From DHVE2 group archaeon (GTDB taxonomy: Archaea; Thermoplasmatota; Thermoplasmata; Thermoplasmatales; Aciduliprofundaceae), in assembly GCA_015522955.1 (NCBI GenBank), contig WALG01000159.1, forward strand, positions 1-5,580: DNA of 5,580 nucleotides. Direction: 5' to 3'. This document shows positions 1 to 5,569 of this stretch, piece by piece. The notes under the pieces were generated by a model. That model searched no databases. It was not told where the DNA came from and worked only from the letters and a program-made list of their open reading frames with translations. The translations under genes were made by a program, and so were the position numbers. Each line of letters begins with the position of its first letter. Position 1 is the stretch's first letter.

Positions 1-1377
1 GTCAAGGAATCCATACAGGATATCTGCGATTACATTTCCAATTATAACTAAGAGAGATATTATAAACAATGATGCCCCTGCAAGGAAGAAATCCTGCCTC
101 ATCAGCGCCTGGAGATATGTGTAACCAACACCTTCGTACGAAAATATCTGTTCTAGAATCACCGCACCACCAATGGCATAACTGAATGAAATAACAAAGG
201 CTGTGACTATAGGTAACTCTGCATTTCTTCTAGCATGCTTGTTTCTCACAACTTTCTCTGGTAAGCCTTTTGCTTTGGCTGTGAGAATATAATCCTCGCC
301 CATGGTTTCCAGCATTGATGTTCTCTGAAGCAGAATGACTCCTGCAATACCTAATAGGATTATTACAAACAAGGGTAGCAGAAGATGCCATCCATAATCA
401 ACAACAGTGTAGAGTGGGCTTCCAGGACACACGTGGAGTACTGCACATGTGGTACCCGGACCTGTGAGAGTGCCACTGGCAAATCCACCTATGGGTGTCC
501 ACCCCAATGTGTATGAGAATATCCATATGAAAATCAGTCCAAGCCAGAAGGACGGCATGTTGTAGAAGAAGAGACTAGTACCTATGGCCACACCTTCAGC
601 AACACCACCTCTTCTCCAGGCAATGTATGTACCTATAGGTATCCCAAGCAGATACACCAAGATGGTGGCCGTTCCGAACCATAGAAGAGTACGGGGTATG
701 CGATCTTTAAGTATATCCCACACTGGTTTTTTATACACTATAGACCATCCAAAATTAAATGTGAACATATCTTTTATGTACTCCACATACCTCACATACA
801 AAGGTGTATCCATCACATACATGTTTACTAACTTGAAATTGGATGGTATTGGCTGGTTTGCACCGCTCACATTTATAAGTAGATATGTGTATCTTCTTGG
901 CATTGCACCGGATCTCTGAATAGCATAACCAATTGTAGTATAATGTATCCAGTGGTTTTTGGCTGATTCATCCATAGAAATTTCTGTGACCGGGATCTTC
1001 TTCTCGCTGGTGAATATATATACTGATAGCATAGAAAATTGAGTTGTGTTATATTGCATACTTATAGCGCGGGGATCTTTTCCAAAATCAATAATTTTGT
1101 AATAATAGGTTGAGTTTAAATCCCCCCCAGGTACCTCAGTACTTCCAATAGGTTGAAAATCTCCAGGAGCATAGTTAGCATAGAACTTTTCTGCGAGACC
1201 AAAACTCACCGCCATATCCGCAACGTCTCCTGGCTTAAATGCGGGGTTTGCGTAGAATGCATCAGTGGGATCACCAGGCATGGCCTCAAAAAGGGCCCAT
1301 ACTATGCTGGTGACTACAAACAAGGTTATCACTGCCTGAATAAGCCTTTTGACGAGATAAGGGCCTATACCTGCCAT
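1..1377 (-). CDS. Peptide ABC transporter permease, DppB/OppB type (C-terminus cut by window edge)
   Basis: This is an inner-membrane permease subunit of a dipeptide/oligopeptide (peptide/nickel family) ABC importer. It would pair with a DppC-like permease, two ATPases and a lipid-anchored binding protein. The frame is open from ATG at 1377 to base 1, giving 459 residues. It breaks off after DILYGFLD, close to the family's usual C-terminus, so probably only some 5-15 residues are missing. TM1 is about residues 11-30, followed by the family's MPGDP motif at 33-37. TM2 to TM6 lie at roughly 230-254, 262-290, 330-352, 390-412 and 430-452. The cytoplasmic EAA loop (coupling helix to the ATPase) is about 361-389, with EDY, AKAKG and a terminal LP. 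Residues 36-225 form an extracytoplasmic domain of about 190 residues, far larger than in E. coli DppB. The start is fixed by AGGTGAT five bases upstream. Family assignment is firm; the exact substrate is inferred. Confidence 0.93.
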   Translation of the reverse strand, partial: MAGIGPYLVKRLIQAVITLFVVTSIVWALFEAMPGDPTDAFYANPAFKPGDVADMAVSFGLAEKFYANYAPGDFQPIGSTEVPGGDLNSTYYYKIIDFGKDPRAISMQYNTTQFSMLSVYIFTSEKKIPVTEISMDESAKNHWIHYTTIGYAIQRSGAMPRRYTYLLINVSGANQPIPSNFKLVNMYVMDTPLYVRYVEYIKDMFTFNFGWSIVYKKPVWDILKDRIPRTLLWFGTATILVYLLGIPIGTYIAWRRGGVAEGVAIGTSLFFYNMPSFWLGLIFIWIFSYTLGWTPIGGFASGTLTGPGTTCAVLHVCPGSPLYTVVDYGWHLLLPLFVIILLGIAGVILLQRTSMLETMGEDYILTAKAKGLPEKVVRNKHARRNAELPIVTAFVISFSYAIGGAVILEQIFSYEGVGYTYLQALMRQDFFLAGASLFIISLLVIIGNVIADILYGFLD

Positions 1378-1382
1378 AACTT

Positions 1383-1389
1383 ATCACCT
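1383..1389 (-). promoter_or_regulatory. Shine-Dalgarno site of the permease gene
   Basis: On the minus strand this reads AGGTGAT and is followed by five bases (AAGTT) and then ATG. It matches the complement of the archaeal 16S rRNA 3' end (AUCACCUCC). It fixes the permease start at 1377. Confidence 0.75.
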
Positions 1390-1403
1390 ACCACTGAGTG
1401 TGG

Positions 1404-1424
1404 TATATAAAACATACATTTAAA
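1404..1424 (-). promoter_or_regulatory. Two overlapping TATA-like boxes before the permease
   Basis: Two archaeal box A candidates lie on the minus strand. TTTAAATG at 1424-1417 has a purine/A-rich BRE-like GTAAAG just upstream. It would start transcription near 1395 and leave a short leader holding the Shine-Dalgarno site. TTTTATATA at 1412-1404 fits the TATA consensus better, but would start transcription near 1382, inside the Shine-Dalgarno site. The first is favoured because the gene has a good ribosome-binding site. The spacing rule used is about 25-27 bp from box centre to start. Confidence 0.45.
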
Positions 1425-1531
1425 CTTTACTCAGAAACACTATAAAAAATTAACCAAAAAATGGCTGAATAATGGATAGGAACAGGAAAAATATATTCAA
1501 AAATACCATGATTAGAGCATCTGGGCAGGAT

Positions 1532-1546
1532 AAAAAAATTTATAAT
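1532..1546 (+). promoter_or_regulatory. BRE/TATA promoter of the PAC2-family gene (leaderless)
   Basis: Seven A residues (1532-1538, BRE-like) run into TTTATAAT (1539-1546). The box centre lies about 26 bp before the ATG at 1569, so transcription should begin at or within a base or two of the start codon. No GGTG-type ribosome-binding site precedes the ATG, which agrees with a leaderless mRNA. Confidence 0.65.
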
Positions 1547-1568
1547 ATGCAACGCAGTTAAACTCTCC

Positions 1569-2297
1569 ATGGATCTTGAGATTTACGAACTCGAGAAAAT
1601 GGATCTGCGTGATGGTATAGTGATAGATGGTTTCCCCTCGGTGGGACTTGTGAGTTCTATTGTGGCAAATTATATAATAGAGAGTCTGTCCTTGGAGCAA
1701 ATTGCCTTAGTAGATAGCATGTATTTCCCCACAGTGGCTCTTATCCGAAATGGGGAACCATATCATCCTGTTCGAATATATGGTGGAAAAATAAATGAGA
1801 CAAAACTCGCAGTATTTGTTTCCGAGTTTCAGATACCTTCCTCGCTTTTAAAGCCTCTAGCAACCCTTATCCTTGATTGGGCCGATGAGCAGAAAGCCTC
1901 ACTGGTCATTTCTCCTGAGGGGCTAATTCAGGAGAAGAAGAAAGATAAAGTAGACATTTATGGGGTTGCTAGCACCGAATATGCAAAAAAGAAAATTCCT
2001 GAAGAAGTTCTCGAATTTAGTGAAGGCGTTATTACTGGTGTAAGCGGAGTTCTTCTAACAGAAGGAAAGAAGAGAGGTACAGATGTAATAGCACTTCTTG
2101 CTGAGGCACATCCTGATTATCCAGATGCAAGAGCAGCAGCAAGAATTGTGGAGACTCTTAACAAGATTCTTGGTGGTGTGGAGATAGACCCAAAACCTCT
2201 TTATGAGGAGGCAGAGAAAATAGAGAAAAACATATCACAAATAAGAGAGCAGGCAGCCCAAATGAAAAAGGTTCCCAAGGACTACATTTATGCATAG
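1569..2297 (+). CDS. PAC2-family protein, proteasome assembly chaperone/activator homologue with C-terminal HbYX motif
   Basis: This 242-residue protein belongs to the archaeal PAC2 family, which includes PbaA/PbaB, homologues of eukaryotic proteasome-assembly chaperones. The family glycine-rich segment GFPSVGL is at 21-27, a second conserved stretch GVITGVSGVLL at 153-163, and HPDYPDARAA at 181-190. A charged, probably coiled-coil helix spans about 211-232. The protein ends Asp-Tyr-Ile-Tyr-Ala. The last three residues (hydrophobic, penultimate Tyr, any) form an HbYX motif, the element that proteasome activators insert into pockets of the 20S alpha ring. In known Pba proteins this tail mediates 20S binding without ATP. 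The inferred role is a cytosolic homo-oligomer binding or activating the 20S proteasome. There are no cysteines. The start is supported by a TATA box 26 bp upstream (leaderless). The gene runs divergently from the peptide permease and overlaps the 3' end of rtcA by 10 bp. Family call is strong; the PbaA versus PbaB subtype is not resolved. Confidence 0.87.
   Translation: MDLEIYELEKMDLRDGIVIDGFPSVGLVSSIVANYIIESLSLEQIALVDSMYFPTVALIRNGEPYHPVRIYGGKINETKLAVFVSEFQIPSSLLKPLATLILDWADEQKASLVISPEGLIQEKKKDKVDIYGVASTEYAKKKIPEEVLEFSEGVITGVSGVLLTEGKKRGTDVIALLAEAHPDYPDARAAARIVETLNKILGGVEIDPKPLYEEAEKIEKNISQIREQAAQMKKVPKDYIYA
2265..2269 (-). terminator. Possible T-tract terminator for the rtcA operon
   Basis: On the minus strand, a run of five T follows the rtcA stop by about 20 bases, with further T-rich stretches at 2230-2226 and 2220-2217. 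Archaeal RNA polymerase can stop at oligo-T tracts without a hairpin. The tract lies inside the opposing PAC2 coding region, where A-rich Lys/Glu codons would also produce it, so support is weak. Confidence 0.22.
2288..2297. other. 10-bp convergent gene overlap containing palindrome TATGCATA
   Basis: The PAC2-family gene (stop TAG at 2295-2297) and rtcA (stop TAA at 2290-2288) overlap tail to tail. The perfect palindrome TATGCATA at 2289-2296 is read as TAT GCA TA(G/A) on both strands. Isoleucine codons precede it on each side (ATT at 2286-2288 on plus, ATC at 2299-2297 on minus). Both proteins therefore end in Ile-Tyr-Ala. Confidence 0.9.
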
Positions 2298-3265
2298 ATT
2301 CGAATCCAGTTATTCTCAATGATCACCTTTCCTCCAAATTTTTCAACTACCCATGCATTGGTTTTTAAATGCATTGTAGATTCTCTCACCCTATATCTTA
2401 TTCCACCAGCAATAAATCCAAATGGAATGAGATGGTCACCCATATTCACATCCACCGTACCTCCTCCGTTTCTCTCCGCATCAATCTTCTTCATTACATC
2501 CCTCACTATTTTCTCTGCAGGCACTCCACGACGACATATATTATCTGCACCCATTACAGTATATTCGTATTTTTCTGCAAGGATTACACTGCAACCCCTG
2601 CTTATCCCACCTCTTCTGATATCCCGATATACGTTCCAGTCTTCAAGTTGCATTTCCATTCTCTCTATTATATGCTCAGGAAGATTACGCAAGGATAAGT
2701 ACGCATTTCTTTCACTTAGCATGCCTCTTTTGATGAGTTCTATTCTTTGCAATTCCGATGGCTCTACAATAACCCTCACTCTTCCACCACCCTCAGGATA
2801 ATACCCGCGTTCTAAGATTTCTATACTTACATCCGCACCCATTTTGTGCAGGAGCGGAAATAGCACATGAGCATAATAATCCACCGGTGGAGACCATGGC
2901 ACATCTGTACCACCTCTGAGATCAAACTTAACTCTTTTATCAGCCATCAACGCAGGAAGTAATGCTGTTTGCAAGATAAGCGTCACACTTCCAGCGGTTC
3001 CTATATCTACCCTGTACTCCCCACCCTGCAGAGCTCCTGGAGAGAAACGAATGCGTGTGGAGCCTATTTTTAAACCTTCCACCCTGGCATTACACATCCT
3101 CGCCACGAGTTTAATGCCCCATAAATGCTGGTTTCGCAATCCAGGATTCTTCCTCTTAACACGGATATTTACTATTTCCACATCCTCCCCGAGAACGGTA
3201 GCCAGCGCTATACTTGTTCTCAGAATTTGGCCACCACCTTCTCCATAGGAGCCATCTATTCTCAT
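2288..3265 (-). CDS. rtcA: RNA 3'-terminal phosphate cyclase RtcA
   Basis: RtcA converts an RNA 3'-phosphate to a 2',3'-cyclic phosphate through a covalent enzyme-AMP intermediate, and can also adenylylate 5' ends. From ATG at 3265 it is 325 residues, the usual family length. Visible motifs are GSYGEGGGQILR at 5-16 (nucleotide/phosphate-binding N-terminus), RNQH at 44-47, DIGTAGS at 87-93 and the RTC signature RGYYPEGGG at 153-161. The catalytic His is in MHLKTNAW (His299), so the enzyme should be active, unlike Rcl1-type relatives. The segment just before it reads Gly-Asp-His-Leu where homologues commonly have Ala-Asp-Gln-Leu. The ATG at 3265 is preferred because AGGTGAT lies four bases upstream. 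A GTG at 3274 would add three residues and has no ribosome-binding site. The gene follows the rhomboid gene in one operon (five bases between stop and start). Its 3' end overlaps the convergent PAC2-family gene by 10 bp and encodes the C-terminus Ile-Tyr-Ala. Confidence 0.95.
   Translation of the reverse strand: MRIDGSYGEGGGQILRTSIALATVLGEDVEIVNIRVKRKNPGLRNQHLWGIKLVARMCNARVEGLKIGSTRIRFSPGALQGGEYRVDIGTAGSVTLILQTALLPALMADKRVKFDLRGGTDVPWSPPVDYYAHVLFPLLHKMGADVSIEILERGYYPEGGGRVRVIVEPSELQRIELIKRGMLSERNAYLSLRNLPEHIIERMEMQLEDWNVYRDIRRGGISRGCSVILAEKYEYTVMGADNICRRGVPAEKIVRDVMKKIDAERNGGGTVDVNMGDHLIPFGFIAGGIRYRVRESTMHLKTNAWVVEKFGGKVIIENNWIRIYA
2339..2343 (+). terminator. Possible T-tract terminator for the PAC2-family gene
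   Basis: Five T residues lie about 42 bases after the PAC2-family stop codon, and a second T5 is at 2362-2366. Both are inside the opposing rtcA coding region. They could serve as archaeal oligo-T terminators, but no hairpin accompanies them and codon content alone could explain them. Confidence 0.22.
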
Positions 3266-3269
3266 CTCT

Positions 3270-3276
3270 ATCACCT
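3270..3276 (-). promoter_or_regulatory. Shine-Dalgarno site of rtcA, containing the rhomboid stop codon
   Basis: AGGTGAT on the minus strand lies four bases before the rtcA ATG. Its AGG is the last Arg codon of the rhomboid gene and its TGA (3273-3271) is that gene's stop. The layout argues for the ATG at 3265 as the rtcA start, and for translation of rtcA from a rhomboid-rtcA transcript. Confidence 0.7.
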
Positions 3277-4137
3277 GAAAATCCGATATTTATGACCTCC
3301 ACTCTTCACATATTTTCCTTGAAATTCAGCATCTCCGTATTTCTTGCGGAAGAACTCCAGAATCCATGAGTCTCTGATAACCTCATCCTGCTCGCCTCTT
3401 ATTTTAGAATATATGTATCTCAGGTCATCCGTATCCGCCATATTTTCTAAAAGAGAATAATTAACATCTTTTCTGTCACTACCTTTAATTCTTATATCTC
3501 TCATAAAATATGCAAGAACTGCACCAGATACCGCTCCAATCACATGGGCTCCATGGGCAACATTATCGTTAACCCACAGAAATGATGCAGCAAATTCCAC
3601 AGCCATAAAGGCAAGTACTGCATATTTTACCTTCACTCTAGGCATTAGGATCGGTCCAAGAAACATGGTAATCTCATCCTCTGGATAAAGAACGAGAAAC
3701 GCTCCCATCAGGCCGAATATGGCCCCTGAGGCACCTATAAGGTAGGATTCTATTCCCATAAAATGCAGAAACATAGAGTACCCAATATTCGCAAGAATCC
3801 CGGAGATGAGGAATAAAACTGTCAATTTGAAACTTCCAACCCGCTGTTCGAAGGGAATACCTATCAGAAAGAGAAAAAGTAGATTGAAAAAAATGTGCAT
3901 TGGATTGAGACTATGAAGATAAATGCCTGTGAATGTTCCTAAACTAATTGTGTTGGAGTTACAGGCAAAAAGATTGAAATAGAGGCTAATTCCTCCCATA
4001 CCCTGGAAATACAGAATAAATATCTCTAGAAAATAAATTATAACCAATCCAATGGAAAGATAAATAACAGCATTTCTTCTCAGGGCCAGAAGCGTGAAGG
4101 CAAGAATTATGACCACAGTGAGTATCTCGATAATCAC
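3271..4137 (-). CDS. Rhomboid-family intramembrane serine protease
   Basis: Rhomboid proteases cut transmembrane or membrane-proximal segments of other proteins within the bilayer, using a Ser-His dyad. Here GASGAIFG at 135-142 holds the nucleophile Ser137, and AHVIGAVSG at 197-205 holds the catalytic His198. HIFFN at 81-85 supplies His81 and Asn85 of the oxyanion region, and EQRVGS at 97-102 resembles the usual post-TM2 motif. Core helices run about 24-44, 81-97, 103-126, 132-152, 172-188 and 194-212. An additional hydrophobic helix at about 4-18 precedes them, suggesting a 1+6 topology. Residues 213-288 form a charged soluble tail ending in GHKYRIFR. The start is GTG at 4137: an in-frame TAA lies just upstream, and a TATA-like box about 26 bp upstream fits a leaderless mRNA. 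It is the first gene of an operon with rtcA. The catalytic residues are intact, so activity is expected; the substrate is unknown. Confidence 0.92.
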   Translation of the reverse strand: MIIEILTVVIILAFTLLALRRNAVIYLSIGLVIIYFLEIFILYFQGMGGISLYFNLFACNSNTISLGTFTGIYLHSLNPMHIFFNLLFLFLIGIPFEQRVGSFKLTVLFLISGILANIGYSMFLHFMGIESYLIGASGAIFGLMGAFLVLYPEDEITMFLGPILMPRVKVKYAVLAFMAVEFAASFLWVNDNVAHGAHVIGAVSGAVLAYFMRDIRIKGSDRKDVNYSLLENMADTDDLRYIYSKIRGEQDEVIRDSWILEFFRKKYGDAEFQGKYVKSGGHKYRIFR

Positions 4138-4158
4138 ATCCCTTTATTCCCTTGGGGC

Positions 4159-4171
4159 ATATTATTCTTTT
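4159..4171 (-). promoter_or_regulatory. Promoter of the rhomboid-rtcA operon
   Basis: On the minus strand an A-rich BRE-like GAAAAG is followed by the TATA-like AATAATAT (4166-4159). Its centre is about 26 bp before the GTG at 4137, so the transcript would start at or next to the start codon. This supports both a promoter separate from thiC and the GTG start of the rhomboid gene. Confidence 0.5.
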
Positions 4172-4215
4172 CCCCGCATATCCATGCTATCTTGTCTCGT
4201 TAAATCTAGAAATCC

Positions 4216-5496
4216 CTACTTTTTCTCCTCCAGATACTCTCGCAGTATCTTTATGGCACATAATTCGCCGCACATGGTACATACCTGTGGGCTGTGGGGA
4301 TACCTCTCTTTTCGAATCTTTATGGCGTTTTCCTTATCTATGCTCAGATTCAATTGCTCATCCCAGCGCAGTTTTCCACGGGCTTCTGACATACGATGAT
4401 CCCATTTATATTCATCTTCAAATCTTGTTAAGTTCACCGCATGGGCTGCAATTCTCGTGGCTATCACACCCCTCTTCACTTCTTCCTCATTGGGTAACGC
4501 CAGATGCTCTGCAGGGGTCACATAGCATAGAAAATCTGCGCCGGCCATGGCCGCGATGGCTCCTCCTATGGCAGCGGTGATATGATCATATCCAGATGCT
4601 ATATCAGTCACAAGAGGACCAAGAACATAAAAGGGCGCATTATCCGTGGCAATTTTGGCAATTCTTACATTGGCTTCTATCTGATCTATGGGAATATGCC
4701 CCGGTCCCTCGACCATGGCTTGAACTCCACGTTCTCTCGCCCTCCTAACAAGTTGCCCTATGGTATATAACTCGTGAATTTGCAAAAAATCCGTGGCGTC
4801 TGGCAATCCTCCTGGGCGAAGACCATCCCCGAGGCTTATGGTGGCATCATACTCTGCCAGCAATTCAAGGAGATAATCGTAATTGCGGTAGAAAGGATTC
4901 TCCTCTCCATTATGGAGAATCCACGCCGCATGAAATGTCCCTCCCCGGGAAACAGTGCCCACAACGCGGGGATTCTTCTTCATCTTTTCCACAGCCTCCT
5001 TTGTTACGCCCACATGAATTGTCAGGAAATCCACACCGTCCTTAAGATGTGTTTCAACAGCGTTAAACATATCGTCTTCGCTCATCTCCACTATGGCCTT
5101 CTTTCTCTCTAGCATCTTCCAAGCAGCCTGATAAATTGGAACGGTACCGATTACTATGGGCACTTCGCGCATTATGCGGCGGCGAATCTCGTTTAAGTCA
5201 CCTCCAGTGCTTAGATCCATAATCGTATCCGCACCATATTTTTTAGCAATTTTTGCTTTTCTAACTTCAGCCTCCATATCTATGATGTCCATGGACGTAC
5301 CGATATTTGCATTAACCTTCACACGGAGACCTGTGCCAACACCTACAGGCTCCACATCATGTCTCAAATTTTTGAGTATGACAACATGACCCGCGGCAAC
5401 TCTTCTCCTCAGTTTCTCTATATCCACACCTTCCTTCTTCGCGATGATTTTCATTTCTTTGCTATATTCCCTATTTCTCGCGATTTTCATCTGCAT
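4216..5496 (-). CDS. thiC: Phosphomethylpyrimidine synthase ThiC
   Basis: ThiC is a cytosolic radical-SAM enzyme that rearranges aminoimidazole ribonucleotide into hydroxymethylpyrimidine phosphate, the pyrimidine half of thiamine. From ATG at 5496 it is 426 residues, the normal length for the short form found in archaea and many bacteria. Conserved blocks are VNANIG 61-66, DLSTGG 94-99, GTVPIYQA 117-124, SRGG 183-186, SLGDGLRPG 221-229, EGPGHIP 263-269, GYDHI 302-306 and TPAEHL 327-332. His267 and His331 fall where the family's metal-binding histidines lie. The C-terminal CX2CX4C (Cys406, Cys409, Cys413) binds the 4Fe-4S cluster, in the unusual C-terminal position typical of ThiC. The frame extends upstream to an ATG at 5565, but the family N-terminus begins near MQMKIAR, and GGTGA lies five bases before the ATG at 5496, which decides the start. 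It is followed after 78 bp by the rhomboid operon, which has its own promoter. Confidence 0.96.
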   Translation of the reverse strand: MQMKIARNREYSKEMKIIAKKEGVDIEKLRRRVAAGHVVILKNLRHDVEPVGVGTGLRVKVNANIGTSMDIIDMEAEVRKAKIAKKYGADTIMDLSTGGDLNEIRRRIMREVPIVIGTVPIYQAAWKMLERKKAIVEMSEDDMFNAVETHLKDGVDFLTIHVGVTKEAVEKMKKNPRVVGTVSRGGTFHAAWILHNGEENPFYRNYDYLLELLAEYDATISLGDGLRPGGLPDATDFLQIHELYTIGQLVRRARERGVQAMVEGPGHIPIDQIEANVRIAKIATDNAPFYVLGPLVTDIASGYDHITAAIGGAIAAMAGADFLCYVTPAEHLALPNEEEVKRGVIATRIAAHAVNLTRFEDEYKWDHRMSEARGKLRWDEQLNLSIDKENAIKIRKERYPHSPQVCTMCGELCAIKILREYLEEKK

Positions 5497-5501
5497 AAAC
5501 G

Positions 5502-5506
5502 TCACC
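5502..5506 (-). promoter_or_regulatory. Shine-Dalgarno site of thiC
   Basis: GGTGA on the minus strand, five bases (CGTTT) before the ATG at 5496. It selects this start over the upstream in-frame ATG at 5565 and over the ATG two codons further in. Confidence 0.7.
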
Positions 5507-5536
5507 GATACCTCATAGTGCAATGGTAAATAAGGA

Positions 5537-5545
5537 TTTCTAAAC
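5537..5545 (-). promoter_or_regulatory. Weak TATA-like box before thiC
   Basis: The minus strand carries TTTAGAAAT here. Transcription would begin near 5515, giving a leader of about 19 bases that contains the Shine-Dalgarno site. The match to the archaeal TATA consensus is imperfect, so this is only a candidate. Confidence 0.28.
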
Positions 5546-5557
5546 AGATGTGGGTAA

Positions 5558-5569
5558 TGACTCAAGTCA
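5558..5569. promoter_or_regulatory. Imperfect dyad upstream of thiC (possible operator)
   Basis: TGACT-CA-AGTCA is an inverted repeat with 5-bp arms and a 2-bp centre, just upstream of the candidate thiC TATA box. The position would suit a dimeric regulator. A short dyad like this can arise by chance and no second copy is visible in the window. Confidence 0.25.

Noticed and set aside
1122..1128. Run of seven C (G7 on the coding strand) in the permease as a frameshift or phase-variation site
   Set aside because: The frame continues intact through it, encoding Pro-Gly-Gly-Asp. A single short run with no alternate product is weak evidence for programmed slippage.
584..1410. Plus-strand open frames of 111 and 85 codons
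   Set aside because: They lie opposite the permease coding region, which is open over 459 codons with clear family motifs. Their translations show no recognisable family features.
1512..1700. Minus-strand 62-codon frame crossing the divergent promoter region
   Set aside because: It covers the PAC2 start and promoter, has no ribosome-binding site and has no protein-like motif.
2353..2376. Repeated ATGCATTG (2353-2360 and 2369-2376), plus ATGCAT at 2290-2295
   Set aside because: The repeats encode the conserved MHLKTNAW block of RtcA on the minus strand, so coding constraint explains them. No wider repeat family is visible.
2319..3248. Several plus-strand open frames opposite rtcA
   Set aside because: rtcA has full-length family motifs on the minus strand. 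The opposing frames are low-complexity shadows of it.
4094..5389. Plus-strand open frames opposite the rhomboid start and thiC
   Set aside because: ThiC motifs, including the cluster-binding cysteines, establish the minus strand as coding. The shadows have no support.
5497..5565. N-terminal extension of ThiC from the ATG at 5565
   Set aside because: The added 23 residues do not resemble the family N-terminus, and a GGTGA site directly precedes the ATG at 5496.
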